A DNA stretch of 64,000 nt from Erysipelotrichaceae bacterium (GCA_017442805.1 JAFRZA010000033.1:1-64000); one strand, 5' to 3'; shown: positions 25,246 through 34,814, counted from the first letter of the stretch. Translations and numbers: made by a program. Notes: generated by a model not told the origin, from the letters alone.

Positions 25246-27766
25246 CTTTCAGCTTTCCTTTCAGCTGAGCAACCAGCTGCAGCGCCTCTATGGGCGTCAT
25301 GTTGTTGGGATCAGCGTTTTTCAGAACGTCCTTTATCTCCCTGACGTCGTTGGGAACGACTTCCATCACGACGATCTGGGACTGGTCGTTGTTATGCTTC
25401 CGTTTTTCCTCAAAGCCCTTCAGCAGGCTCTTGGCTCTTTCGATGACCGCTTCCGGCAGTTTGGCCAGGGCAGCGACATGAATGCCGTAGGAACGGTTGG
25501 CCTTACCATCCTTTACCTTGTAGAGGAAAGTGACCTTGCCGTCGCTTTCTTCCACGGCCACGTTCTTGTTGCGGACGTGTTCCATGTTGTTTTCCAGCGA
25601 GGTGAGTTCGTGGTAGTGGGTACTGAACATGATCTTGGCGCCGATGGCTCCGTCGATGTATTCCAGAATGGCCTGCGCCAGCGCCATGCCGTCATAGGTC
25701 GAAGTGCCTCTGCCTATTTCATCAAAGATGATCAGAGAGTCCTTCGTGGCGTTCTGCAGGGCGTAGTTGGCTTCCGTCATTTCCATCATGAAGGTGGACT
25801 GTCCGGCCAGGATGTCATCGTTGGATCCGATCCTGGTGAAGATCTGATCGAAGATGGGAATAATCGCCTTCTTGGCCGGCAGGAAACAGCCGATCTGGGC
25901 CATGATGGCCAGCAGCACGCACTGTCTCATGTAGGTGCTCTTGCCGCCCATGTTCGGGCCGGTGATGATCAGAGAGCTGATTTTTTTGTCCATGTAGATG
26001 TCGTTGGCGACATACTTGACGTCCTTGAAGGAATCCAGGATCGGGTGACGGCCGGCCCTGATGTCGATGACGCCTTCATGGGAATATTCAGGACGTACAT
26101 AACCGTGGCCGCTGCTGATCACCGCAAGGGCGTAGATGCTGTCGGTAACGGCCAGGGCGTCAGCCAGGATCTGCAGGCTGGCAATGCGCTGCTTCAGCTT
26201 ATCAACCAGCTGAGCAAACAGACTGCTTTCCAGCTTGACCGCTCTTTCCTGAGCGTGCAGGATGATGTCTTCCTGTTCCTTCAGCTGCTGGGTAATGTAG
26301 CGCTCGCAGGTCGTCAGGGTCTGTTTCCGGGTGTAGCCCCATTCCTCCTTTACCAGAGGAACCTGGCCCTTGGATACTTCAATGTAATAGCCGAAAACCC
26401 GGTTGTAGCCGATCTTCAGATTCTTGATGCCGGTCTTTTCCTTTTCCTGCTGTTCCAGGCCGGCGATCCAATTCTGCCCGTCGGAGGTTATCCGGTGATA
26501 TTCGTCCAGCTGTTCGTTGTAGCCTTCTCTGAAGACGCCGCCATCGCTTAATAACAGCGGCGGGTCTTCTACCAGGGCGTCCTGAAGTAGGGCGCAGACA
26601 TCCTGACAGCGGTCGATGCCGTCATATTCCGGATAGATCCCGCTTTCCCTGACGATGTCAAGGATGCCGTCCACGACTTCCAGGCTCTTTCTCAGTCTGA
26701 CGCAGTCCTTCGGATTGACGCTGCCGTAAGCAATACGGGCTGAGATCCTTTCAATATCGTAAAGCTCACTGAGCTTTTCCTTCAGTTCTTCTCTTTTAAT
26801 GAAATTGCGGTTCAGATACTCGATCATGTCCAGCCGCTGATTCAGCTTTTCCTCACTCCTTAACGGACGGCTGATCCAGCTCTTCAGCTTTCTTGATCCG
26901 ATCGCGCTTCTGGTCTTGTCCAAAAAGGAATACAGGGTAATGGCCCTGAGGTTGCTGCGGGAAGGCTGAATGAGTTCAAGGTTGGTGATGGTGGAGTAGT
27001 CCATGCCCAGATACTGGTCATTTTCGCTGTAGCGGAACTGCCGCAAATGCGACATGCTGCGCTTCTGGGTAGTCTGGAGATAGTTCAGCAGACGGCCGAT
27101 GGCCTGGCGCAGGTGAACTTCCTCGATCTGAGCGCATAAGGGCAGATACTGTTCGTCGATGTCCGTCTGGTCGCAGACGGAGACAGTGATGGTCGTTTCC
27201 TTCTCAATGTCCCTGACCAGTTGCTCATCGGCATTCTGATCAGTCACTAATTCCCGGACGCCGTTGCTGATGAGGGTCTGAATCAGCAGGGAAGGGTCAT
27301 GCTTGAGGCTGATGACCGCGGTCTCGCCGGTCGTCGTTTCGCAGATGGCCAGACCGTAGCCGTAGTTATAGTCGCTCAAGGCGGCCAGATAGACACTGGC
27401 TCTCTCATCGGTAAGTTCGTCCATGATGGTTCCCGGAGTAACGACCTTGATGACGTCTCTCTTGACCAGACCGACGGCGTCAGCCGGATCTTCCAGCTGT
27501 TCGACGATGGCGACCTTGTATCCCTTGTTGATCAGCCGCTGAATGTAGCCCGTCACCGCGTGGAAGGGAACGCCGCACATCGGCACCCGTTCTTCCGCTC
27601 CGGCGTTGCGGCCGGTCAGCACCAGATCGAGTTCGTGAGACGCCGTTTTGGCGTCCTCAAAGAACATTTCATAGAAGTCACCAAGCCGATAAAAAACCAA
27701 AGTATCTGGATACTTGGCTTTTATTTCTAAATAGTGCTGCATCATCGGGGTATACTGCTGAGTCAT
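25238..27766 (-). CDS. mutS: DNA mismatch recognition protein MutS
   Basis: 842 residues with the mismatch-binding Phe-x-Glu in GDFYEMF (29-35), the core and clamp domains, and the C-terminal ABC ATPase with Walker A GPNMGGKST (near residue 600) and DEIGRGTSTYDG. This is the MutS1 form, complete. It starts two bases after the PTS-EIIC-like gene ends and overlaps mutL, so translation is likely coupled. Confidence 0.97.
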   Translation of the reverse strand: MTQQYTPMMQHYLEIKAKYPDTLVFYRLGDFYEMFFEDAKTASHELDLVLTGRNAGAEERVPMCGVPFHAVTGYIQRLINKGYKVAIVEQLEDPADAVGLVKRDVIKVVTPGTIMDELTDERASVYLAALSDYNYGYGLAICETTTGETAVISLKHDPSLLIQTLISNGVRELVTDQNADEQLVRDIEKETTITVSVCDQTDIDEQYLPLCAQIEEVHLRQAIGRLLNYLQTTQKRSMSHLRQFRYSENDQYLGMDYSTITNLELIQPSRSNLRAITLYSFLDKTRSAIGSRKLKSWISRPLRSEEKLNQRLDMIEYLNRNFIKREELKEKLSELYDIERISARIAYGSVNPKDCVRLRKSLEVVDGILDIVRESGIYPEYDGIDRCQDVCALLQDALVEDPPLLLSDGGVFREGYNEQLDEYHRITSDGQNWIAGLEQQEKEKTGIKNLKIGYNRVFGYYIEVSKGQVPLVKEEWGYTRKQTLTTCERYITQQLKEQEDIILHAQERAVKLESSLFAQLVDKLKQRIASLQILADALAVTDSIYALAVISSGHGYVRPEYSHEGVIDIRAGRHPILDSFKDVKYVANDIYMDKKISSLIITGPNMGGKSTYMRQCVLLAIMAQIGCFLPAKKAIIPIFDQIFTRIGSNDDILAGQSTFMMEMTEANYALQNATKDSLIIFDEIGRGTSTYDGMALAQAILEYIDGAIGAKIMFSTHYHELTSLENNMEHVRNKNVAVEESDGKVTFLYKVKDGKANRSYGIHVAALAKLPEAVIERAKSLLKGFEEKRKHNNDQSQIVVMEVVPNDVREIKDVLKNADPNNMTPIEALQLVAQLKGKLKDE

Positions 27767-27768
27767 TC

Positions 27769-29286
27769 TTATGCCTCTCTGTGGTATTCCTTACACTCTG
27801 CTAATTCCTTTGCCTCTTTTTTGATCATCCGGCACAGTGCCGTGCTGCCCGGACCGTAATCGATGTGATAACCGAAGTACCGCTCCTTGACCAGATAGGC
27901 TCTGGTTTCCAGCAGCGCTTTCGGATCAAGTTTCTCATTGTCATGCAGAACGACGATCACGCTTACCGGTGAAGAGGTGATCATCTTGATGTTGTCGACG
28001 CCGCCCAGCGCTCTGACGAAATCCTTCATCTCATTCTTGCCCTCATCGCTTTCCAGGAAATCCTGGGACATGAAGCGGTAATACAGGAAGATGATGATCT
28101 GATAGACGACAAAGCTGATGGCTCCGACGATCAGGACCTTCAGGGCCACGGAATGGAGGGAAGCGGTCCGGAAATACCTGATGAAATCCAGCAGGGTTCC
28201 GGCGCTGGCATAGCCGCTCTGAGCGGACAGGGTAAAGCCAAGCTGAACGTTCATCATCGCCAGAGCCATGGAGGTCAGCGATGAAAGAATGACATGAACC
28301 ATCAGCAGTCCCGGAGCGATGAACGCCAGGGAAAGTTCCACCGGCAGGGCGCTGCCGGACAGAAGCGAACAGATCAGACCCAAAAGACAGGTCCCCCAGG
28401 CTTTTCTGAGTTCCATCTTGTCGCGGACATTAAGCAGGTAGCCCACCAGCAGTGAAGGTATCATGAACAGGTTAACGACATAGTAATTGGTGCAGAAGCG
28501 GCCTACGCCCTTGCCGAGGCTGTCTGCCGCCAGCTGCGCGTTCCAGATGTTGGCGTCGCCAATGAAACTGACGGCTTCGCTGTTGACCCAGCTGCCGCCG
28601 TATTCGCCGAACCAGAAGCCCTTTTCCACAATGCCGTGCAGTCCGGTAAGGCTCATGACCTTATCGTAGAGGCTGTAGAGGAACAGGCTGGCCGGATTGG
28701 TATTGTTGATGGCGACAAAGCGCATGCACTTGACCACAAAGCGGGCGATCGTGGGATACTGCCAGACGATCAGGGCTCCGACGATCAGGGTAAAGAAGAC
28801 GGCTTCGATGAAGAACCAGACATCATTACTGATGAAGGGGAGCATGCCGTAATTGTAACGCTTGCGGCTGGAACGGTAGGTGATGTTGATGATGAAAATG
28901 ACGATGACGGCGGCCAGTAGGCCCATGTTCAGCGGACGGTAAAGCGTGTCGGCGTCATAGCTGAAAGTGAAGAGATCGGTATAGAAATAGGAAGCCAGCG
29001 AACTGCGGCTGAAGAACATCGTCATGACGTTGAGAATCAGGTAACAGATGATTCCGACATTTACCGGCGCAGAATCCTCGTACTTGCGGCCGAAATAGGC
29101 GATGATCACGATCAAAGGAAACAGATCGACAATGACATAGCCGATGTATACCAGCGTCTGCAGCGCCGTGCTTATGATTTCGTTCTTTACGGTTATAACA
29201 TTCAGCCCCATCAGCAGATAGCCGACGAGAAGCACCGCCAGCGGTAACTTCATGCTGTCAAGCAGGGCATACCAGTTTTTCTTCAT
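27769..29286 (-). CDS. PTS EIIC-like membrane protein with degenerate EIIB-like domain
   Basis: 505 residues. The first 400 or so contain about ten hydrophobic segments resembling glucose-family PTS EIIC. The region matching the EIIC signature GITEPIEF reads GSALPVELSL, keeping only the second Glu. Residues about 414-495 resemble EIIB (ALGGVDNI, then HIDYGPGS), but the phosphorylated Cys and following TRLR are replaced (MITSSPVSVIV). It therefore cannot work as an ordinary phosphotransferase carrier. It lies between nadK (21 bases) and mutS (two bases) in the operon. Possible roles, all inferred, are facilitator, sugar sensor or structural membrane protein. Confidence 0.75.
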   Translation of the reverse strand: MKKNWYALLDSMKLPLAVLLVGYLLMGLNVITVKNEIISTALQTLVYIGYVIVDLFPLIVIIAYFGRKYEDSAPVNVGIICYLILNVMTMFFSRSSLASYFYTDLFTFSYDADTLYRPLNMGLLAAVIVIFIINITYRSSRKRYNYGMLPFISNDVWFFIEAVFFTLIVGALIVWQYPTIARFVVKCMRFVAINNTNPASLFLYSLYDKVMSLTGLHGIVEKGFWFGEYGGSWVNSEAVSFIGDANIWNAQLAADSLGKGVGRFCTNYYVVNLFMIPSLLVGYLLNVRDKMELRKAWGTCLLGLICSLLSGSALPVELSLAFIAPGLLMVHVILSSLTSMALAMMNVQLGFTLSAQSGYASAGTLLDFIRYFRTASLHSVALKVLIVGAISFVVYQIIIFLYYRFMSQDFLESDEGKNEMKDFVRALGGVDNIKMITSSPVSVIVVLHDNEKLDPKALLETRAYLVKERYFGYHIDYGPGSTALCRMIKKEAKELAECKEYHREA

Positions 29287-29307
29287 AGTTTTTCCCCCTG
29301 ACTGAAA

Positions 29308-30081
29308 CTAATACAGCTGTTCCAGGTGGCCGACCCAGTCCGGTTCATGGTAGTGGGCAAGCTGAACTTTGATATCGGATAACGAGCAGACAATGGTCTC
29401 GTTTCTGGGAAGCTGGATGGCGTAACGGTCAAATCCGAGAGTGGCTTCGCTGAAGTCTTCGGAAGTAAAGGTGACCGTGTTTTTCCCGGAAATGATCAGC
29501 GGATTTCCCAGTGAGCGGTAATGGCGATGGTGGATGCCGGCCAGTTCGCTCAGCTGCATGACCTCAAGACCGGGTTCAACGACGGCGCCGCCGATGGAAC
29601 GGTTATACGCGGTCGAACCGATCTGCGTCGAAAGCAATAAGCCGGTGCCGTGGAAGGTTTCGAGTTTCCGGTCGTTGATATAGACATCGATGTGCTGGGT
29701 ATGAGCCCGCTGAATGAGCAGTTCGTTTACGGCGTAGCAGTCCTTGTTGATTGAAGAAAGGTGGATCTTCAGAAGGGACCGGCTTTCGATCTGCGGAGTA
29801 CCGCTGACAATGTCGCTGACGAATTCATCCATCTGCTTTAAGGTGTAATCGGCAAAAAAGCCAAGCGTTCCGGTATGAAGACCAACGAAGACGATCTGGT
29901 TCAGGATGCTGATGTACTTGTGAATGGCTGACAGGAACGTTCCGTCTCCGCCAATCGTGCAGACAATGTCCGGCCGTTCCTCGCTGTATTCCATTCCCGC
30001 AGCCAGAAGCTGGTTCTGAATCGTTGCGGAAATCTTAACGGAAACGTCATCCTCGCGGGAAATGATTGCGAACTTCTTCAT
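29308..30081 (-). CDS. nadK: NAD kinase
   Basis: Phosphorylates NAD to NADP. 257 residues with the GGDGT motif (44-48) and the downstream GSTAYNRSIGG segment typical of the family. The ATG at 30081 follows AAAGGAAG at good spacing; a longer in-frame start lacks this. It is the first gene of the ten-gene operon that runs to divIC, divergent from the CYTH gene. Confidence 0.95.
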   Translation of the reverse strand: MKKFAIISREDDVSVKISATIQNQLLAAGMEYSEERPDIVCTIGGDGTFLSAIHKYISILNQIVFVGLHTGTLGFFADYTLKQMDEFVSDIVSGTPQIESRSLLKIHLSSINKDCYAVNELLIQRAHTQHIDVYINDRKLETFHGTGLLLSTQIGSTAYNRSIGGAVVEPGLEVMQLSELAGIHHRHYRSLGNPLIISGKNTVTFTSEDFSEATLGFDRYAIQLPRNETIVCSLSDIKVQLAHYHEPDWVGHLEQLY

Positions 30082-30138
30082 TGGCTTCTTCCTTTCTCTA
30101 ATAAAGTATTGTATCATATTCAGCGGTGATTATTCCAT

Positions 30139-30672
30139 ATGAAAGGTCAAGTTGAATTAGAACTGAAGACACTGGTAAGCCGGCAGAAATTTGAAAAACT
30201 GGCCGCTCATTACCAGCCGCTGACCTTCGTCAGACAGACTAACACTTACTTTGTAACCGGTGATCCTGACCATTACGCCTTCCGCATCAGAGAGCGTCTC
30301 GGCGAAAAGCTGTTTACGCTCAAGCAGCATCGTGACGGTCAGGTAATTGAATATGAGAAGCCCTTTTCCGGCAATTTCTTTGACGATCCGGAGATCCGGC
30401 AGACGCTTGCCGACTTCGGCATAACCCCGCCTTATCAGCTGCTTGGCTCACTGACAACCGACCGGGCAGTCCATTACGACGGACTCGCTGAACTGTGTTT
30501 TGACATCAACAGCTACAACGGCATCACCGATTACGAGATCGAATATGAAGTCAAGAAGGATCACGACCACGAAAAAGCCTTCCGGCAGATCCTGGACAGG
30601 GAAAACGTCAGCTATCAGAAAAGCTGGGGTTCAAAGTACAAGCGCTGTCTGAAAACGAAGAATCAGTACTGA
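30139..30672 (+). CDS. CYTH-domain protein (triphosphate tunnel metalloenzyme fold)
   Basis: 177 residues with the CYTH signature ExExK at the N-terminus (Glu6, Glu8, Lys10), RIRE and TLKQHRDGQVIEYEKPF, and a late YEIEYEVK pair of acidic residues. These line the triphosphate tunnel. In Bacillota such proteins (YjbK type) are often tripolyphosphatases or related to nucleotide stress metabolism; the substrate here is not known. No strong ribosome binding site is visible. It is monocistronic, divergent from nadK. Confidence 0.88.
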   Translation: MKGQVELELKTLVSRQKFEKLAAHYQPLTFVRQTNTYFVTGDPDHYAFRIRERLGEKLFTLKQHRDGQVIEYEKPFSGNFFDDPEIRQTLADFGITPPYQLLGSLTTDRAVHYDGLAELCFDINSYNGITDYEIEYEVKKDHDHEKAFRQILDRENVSYQKSWGSKYKRCLKTKNQY

Positions 30673-30695
30673 AGCAGAGTTATCTCTGCTTTTCT
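30672..30695 (+). terminator. Terminator of the CYTH gene
   Basis: AAGCAGAG-TTAT-CTCTGCTT followed by TTCTTT, overlapping the end of the stop codon. Confidence 0.8.
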
Positions 30696-30700
30696 TTACG

Positions 30701-30721
30701 AAAAAAGGCAGTCGGGCTGCC
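30701..30721 (-). terminator. Terminator of the LicD-family gene
   Basis: On the minus strand GGCAG-CCCGA-CTGCC runs into six T, immediately after the stop codon. Confidence 0.85.
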
Positions 30722-31549
30722 TTACTCATAATTGCTTTCGTCGATGTCCGTGATCTCAAACAGATGCAGACTCTGCCGCTTATCTTCCGGCGGCGGGGTC
30801 ATGTAGTCGCCGTACTGCGTCGTCAGGATCTGATCATAGCCGCAGGGGGCCATGAAGTGGTGCCCCTCAAATTCGACTTCCACAGCGTTTTTGTAACACT
30901 CAACCGGATTAGCTGACTGTCTGGCGCTGGAAGAGGCGTCAACCAGACAGCCGGCGATGCGGCTGGTTTCATCAGCGCTGCCGCTGACCGCCTTTTCAAT
31001 TCTCTCCGCCCACTTGCGGGCTCCGGCGATGCGGCCAATCGGCCGCAGGATCTTCTTCAGAGCGACGTGTCTTTCCTCGGAGGAGAAATAGCGGTGATTG
31101 GCGCTGGTCCTTAAGGCGTTCATCAGCGCCACTTTCCGGTGAACCAGTTCCCGCTGCTTTTCCGTTTCGGGGAGATAGTCGATGGGGAAGATGTCGACGA
31201 AGACGCCGATCTGACCGCCCTTTTCCAGGAAATCGTTTCCGCCTCTGGTCCGGCTGTTGTATACCCGGGCCCAGGGCATGACATAATCAGAGTCGTTCTG
31301 CAGGGAAGCGATCTTGAACTTGCTGGAGGTATCGGCATTGACGATCTCAATGAAGCGCTCATACTGACTTCTTTCCATCATGACATCGGCATCATCGTCC
31401 CAGGGAATGAAGCCCTTATGCCGTATGGCGCCTAAGAGCGTTCCGTAAGCCAGAAAGCCGTTAAGGCCGTTTTTGCGGCAGGTCTCATCAATGTATTCCA
31501 GCACTTCCAGCATTTTCAGCTGCAGTTCTCTCGTCGTGTACTTGGACAT
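30722..31549 (-). CDS. LicD-family phosphotransferase
   Basis: 275 residues with the LicD signature LLGAIRHKGFIPWDDDADVMM; the Asp cluster at 51-55 is the nucleotidyltransferase-like metal site. LicD proteins move phosphocholine or other phospho-substituents onto cell-wall or surface glycopolymers. Together with tagO in the window, it suggests decorated teichoic-acid-like polymers, but the donor is unknown. It is a single gene with GGAGG before its ATG and a terminator at its stop. Confidence 0.88.
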   Translation of the reverse strand: MSKYTTRELQLKMLEVLEYIDETCRKNGLNGFLAYGTLLGAIRHKGFIPWDDDADVMMERSQYERFIEIVNADTSSKFKIASLQNDSDYVMPWARVYNSRTRGGNDFLEKGGQIGVFVDIFPIDYLPETEKQRELVHRKVALMNALRTSANHRYFSSEERHVALKKILRPIGRIAGARKWAERIEKAVSGSADETSRIAGCLVDASSSARQSANPVECYKNAVEVEFEGHHFMAPCGYDQILTTQYGDYMTPPPEDKRQSLHLFEITDIDESNYE

Positions 31550-31603
31550 CTAATCACCTCCTCAATAATTATAACTTATCCCGTTTTCTTTTACATCTGG
31601 GCG

Positions 31604-31636
31604 AAAAAAAGAGTATCAGTAGACTCTCTGATACTC
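31604..31636 (-). terminator. Terminator of the tadA-dnaX-recR operon
   Basis: On the minus strand GAGTATCAG, loop AGAGTCTA, CTGATACTC, followed by seven T. It overlaps the last codons and stop of the unknown gene. Confidence 0.9.
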
Positions 31637-32527
31637 AACTTGATTATCATTCAAGCATTTTATCTGACGTTCGTTCATGTCCGTAAAGGACAGCACGATG
31701 ATCTGAATCTCTTCGTCAAAGCTCTGTCTAAAGCTTTCCCTGAGGAAGATCATCTCTCCCAGCAGTTTATAATAGTTTTCCTTTTCCGCCTTTGCCGTGC
31801 TGTCATAGAGGAAGTACAGGCGGTTGACGCGGTCCCTGATCAGGAAGCAGTTGCGCCGGCTGTTGATCCACATCGGCTGTTTTTCCTCGAAGACGGAGAA
31901 GATGTGTTCCGCCTTTTTCGGCGAGATTTCCCGTTCACTGTCCGTGCTCTGCAGGATCGTCGAGATCTGGTGCTTGACCAGCTGCTGCTGGAACAGCTCG
32001 TCGTTCATGTTCTCGTTCTCCATGGCGCTCCAGCTGTCCAGGCCGATTTCCCTGACCGCGTTGAGGATCTTCAGTGTCTGCTCGCCTTCGTCCCTGTCCA
32101 GATAGGTGAAACTTTCAAGATTGCTGGGAATCTGGTAGCCCAGGGCGGAGAGGTATACCGGACTCTGGAAGAAGACCACATTGTCGAGAATCAGGCAGCC
32201 GATCTTTTTAGGGATCTCCTCTGTCTTGCTGCTTTTCTCAATGGCTTCTCTCAGTTCCCTGCGGGTGTTGTACCCGGTCTGCCTGCCGTAGTTTTTCCAC
32301 ATCGTGTCAACTGACAGGCTGGTCTCGCTGACAAAGCAGCCGTATCCGGTCAGCCCTTTTTCCCGGCGCCGGTTGTTTTCGTCTCTTGCCAGGAAGAACA
32401 GCAGGTCGCCCGGCTTGAAGTCGGCAAATTTCTTGGTGGAAAGGCGCCAGAAAACGATGGTATGAGAACCGTTGAAGCGGTGATACTCCAGCATCTTTTC
32501 ATCTGATACGTAAGCGATCGCAGCCAT
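31616..32527 (-). CDS. Unknown protein with PUA/EVE-like N-terminal region
   Basis: I do not recognise this 303-residue protein as a named family. The N-terminal half (HTIVFWRLSTKKFADFKPGDLLFFLA, then GYGCFVSE and VVFFQSPVYLSALG) looks like a PUA/EVE-type fold that binds modified bases or RNA. The C-terminal half is alpha/beta with RRNCFLIRDRVNRLYFLYDSTAK and EIQIIVLSFTD strands, which could be a nuclease-like core, though this is speculative. No membrane segment or signal is present. It lies 21 bases after recR and ends the tadA-dnaX-recR operon, so a DNA repair or RNA role is suggested by context only. Confidence 0.6.
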   Translation of the reverse strand: MAAIAYVSDEKMLEYHRFNGSHTIVFWRLSTKKFADFKPGDLLFFLARDENNRRREKGLTGYGCFVSETSLSVDTMWKNYGRQTGYNTRRELREAIEKSSKTEEIPKKIGCLILDNVVFFQSPVYLSALGYQIPSNLESFTYLDRDEGEQTLKILNAVREIGLDSWSAMENENMNDELFQQQLVKHQISTILQSTDSEREISPKKAEHIFSVFEEKQPMWINSRRNCFLIRDRVNRLYFLYDSTAKAEKENYYKLLGEMIFLRESFRQSFDEEIQIIVLSFTDMNERQIKCLNDNQVEYQRVY

Positions 32528-32548
32528 GCCTTTCCCCTTTGTCAGTCC

Positions 32549-33142
32549 TTACTGTTTTATTCTTCCCGCCATTGCCCTTGACAGGGTTATCTCATCGGCG
32601 TAGTCCAGATTCCCGCCCATCGGCAGTCCGGTAGCCAGCCGGCTTACCGTCAGATGCGGATGGTCTTTCAGAAGTCTGGTTATGTACAGGGCGGTCGTGT
32701 CGCCCTCAACGGTTGAACTGGTGGCTATGATGACTTCCCTGGTGTTCTCGTCAATCCTGTCGAGCAGGGAAGCGATGTTCAGATCTTCCGGCAAAATGCC
32801 CTTCATGGGAGAAATGGCGCCGTTGAGCACGTGGTAAAGGCCCCTGTATTCGCCCATCTTTTCCATGGCAATGACATCCTTGGGCTGCTGAACAACACAG
32901 ATCATCGTCCGGTCGCGGCTTTCGTCGCGGCAGATCTCGCATCTGTCCTCCTCAGTCAGGTTGCCGCAGACAGAACATCTTCTGATCTTTCTGCGGACAA
33001 GCTGCAGCTGAGCGGCGAAACTCTCCACGTCTTCCGCCGGAATCTCCAGCATCTTCATGGCGTAGCGTTCCGCTGTCTTCTGTCCGACAGACGGCAGCAT
33101 TTTAAAATAATCGATCAGTTTTTCCAAAACAGGTGGATACAT
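32549..33142 (-). CDS. recR: Recombination mediator RecR
   Basis: 197 residues with a helix-hairpin-helix start (LPSVGQKTAERYA), a four-Cys zinc finger (Cys56, 59, 68, 71) and a Toprim domain (EGDTTALYI). With RecF and RecO it loads RecA at gaps. It starts one base after the dnaX stop. The ebfC/yaaK gene that lies between dnaX and recR in Bacillus is missing here. Confidence 0.97.
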   Translation of the reverse strand: MYPPVLEKLIDYFKMLPSVGQKTAERYAMKMLEIPAEDVESFAAQLQLVRRKIRRCSVCGNLTEEDRCEICRDESRDRTMICVVQQPKDVIAMEKMGEYRGLYHVLNGAISPMKGILPEDLNIASLLDRIDENTREVIIATSSTVEGDTTALYITRLLKDHPHLTVSRLATGLPMGGNLDYADEITLSRAMAGRIKQ

Positions 33143-33143
33143 G

Positions 33144-34790
33144 TTACTCCTCTACGATGTCAAATCCGTCTTTTCCGAACAGGCTTACCAGCTTTTCGTC
33201 GCTGCTCACCGGCTCCGGCTCCGTTTCGGCCGGGGCCGCTTCCGCCGGCTTTTCCGGCTGATTCTTATGAGCCTTGAAGTAGTTGATCATGTAAGCCTGC
33301 TGATCTCTGGTAATGGCGTAGAAGTCCTTCGGACTGCCGAAGCAGCCGGCGAACAGTTCTTCTGCCTTTTTCTTGTTGTTCTTTTCGTTAACGGTGTTGG
33401 CTTTCAGCCGGTCATCGACGACCAGGATGACGTTCTGCGGCGAGCTGGCCATGATGTCGGCCCCCTTGATCAGTTCCGCCAGCCGGCTTTCCTCAAACGG
33501 CAGATCGGCAAACATGACCGCCGCGATAGCCGCACGATCCTCTTCCTTGATGGCCTTGTTGGCCGCCTTCAGGATGTCATAGAGCCGCTCGTCGCTGTAT
33601 TCGACGTACTGCGGATCCCTGACCGGTTCTTCCGGCACTGATACCGGTGTCTCTTTCTCCGCCGGGGCCGTCTGCACGGTTGCTGTGCTGACAGGCTCCG
33701 GAACGGATTTGTTCTCTTCGCCGTCCATCATCCTGAGCAGCGCGACCTCAAAGTAATTCAGGGAATTACTGGCATCGCGGTATCTGCTCTGCGCATCAAC
33801 CAGACAGTCAATGAAGCTCAGCAGTCTGGCGGACGTAAATCTGACCGTCATGGTTTTGGCCTGTTCTTCGTTCAGCGTGCTTAGGGCCCCGCTGTCACGG
33901 CAGTAACTGTATATCAGGGCATCCTTGGCGATGTTCAGAAGATCCATGGTGAGTCTCTGGATGTCCAGGCCTCGTCCGGATATTTCGTTGACCTTGTCAA
34001 CAAGGCTGCGGGCATCCTGTTTTCCGATCAGATCAAACATTTCCAGTTTCTCGCTCAGAGACGCCACGCCGTAGACTTCGCCGACTTTTGCGGCGGTGAT
34101 GTCGTCACGGGCATAGGCAATGCACTGGTCCAGAATGCTCAGAGCGTCCCTCATGCCGCCATCAGCCAGTTCGGCAATCAGCCTGATTGCCTCTTCATCA
34201 CAGTTTATCTTTTCCCTGTCGCGGATCTCTCTCAGTCTTCCTTCGATGACCGCATGATCGATTTTCTTGAAATCGAAGCGCTGGCAGCGGGAAATGATAG
34301 TCGGCAGGACCTTATGCGGTTCCGTGGTTGCCAGAATGAAGATGCAGTATTCAGGAGGTTCCTCCAGGGTCTTCAGCAGCGCATTAAAGGCGCTGGAAGT
34401 CATCATGTGAACCTCGTCGATGATGTATACCTTATATTTCCCGTTAAGAGGAGCGTACTTTACCTTTTCGATTATCTCCCGGACTTCATCAACGCCATTG
34501 TTGGTGGCGGCGTCCAGTTCAATGACGTCGGGATAGGTTGATTCCTGGATCTCCCGGCAGTTCGCGCATTCACCGCACGGTCTCTTACCGTCAGACGTGC
34601 AGTTAATCGTCTTGGCAAGCAGTTTGGCGACCGTTGTCTTGCCGGTGCCCCGCGGCCCGCAGAACAGATAGGCATGGGCCAGCTTGTTATTTTCAACCGC
34701 GTTTAAAAGCGTTGTTACGACGCTCTTCTGTCCCACTACCTCATCGAAGGTGCCTGGGCGGTATTTTCTGTATAAAGCCTTATATGCCAT
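33144..34790 (-). CDS. dnaX: DNA polymerase III gamma/tau subunit
   Basis: The clamp-loader ATPase. 548 residues with Walker A GPRGTGKT (45-52), zinc-binding cysteines (64, 72, 75, 78), DEVHMM and SRC motifs, and a divergent, Pro/Glu/Ala-rich C-terminal tau-like region of about 180 residues. It lies just downstream of tadA; a TATAAT box at the tadA end (34801-34840) could give it a promoter of its own. Confidence 0.96.
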   Translation of the reverse strand: MAYKALYRKYRPGTFDEVVGQKSVVTTLLNAVENNKLAHAYLFCGPRGTGKTTVAKLLAKTINCTSDGKRPCGECANCREIQESTYPDVIELDAATNNGVDEVREIIEKVKYAPLNGKYKVYIIDEVHMMTSSAFNALLKTLEEPPEYCIFILATTEPHKVLPTIISRCQRFDFKKIDHAVIEGRLREIRDREKINCDEEAIRLIAELADGGMRDALSILDQCIAYARDDITAAKVGEVYGVASLSEKLEMFDLIGKQDARSLVDKVNEISGRGLDIQRLTMDLLNIAKDALIYSYCRDSGALSTLNEEQAKTMTVRFTSARLLSFIDCLVDAQSRYRDASNSLNYFEVALLRMMDGEENKSVPEPVSTATVQTAPAEKETPVSVPEEPVRDPQYVEYSDERLYDILKAANKAIKEEDRAAIAAVMFADLPFEESRLAELIKGADIMASSPQNVILVVDDRLKANTVNEKNNKKKAEELFAGCFGSPKDFYAITRDQQAYMINYFKAHKNQPEKPAEAAPAETEPEPVSSDEKLVSLFGKDGFDIVEE

Positions 34791-34814
34791 CTTATTGTCC
34801 TCTATATCATTATA

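Noticed and set aside
24977-26551. 524-codon plus-strand frame opposite mutL and mutS
   Set aside because: Antisense of two clear genes, no ribosome site, no family pattern.
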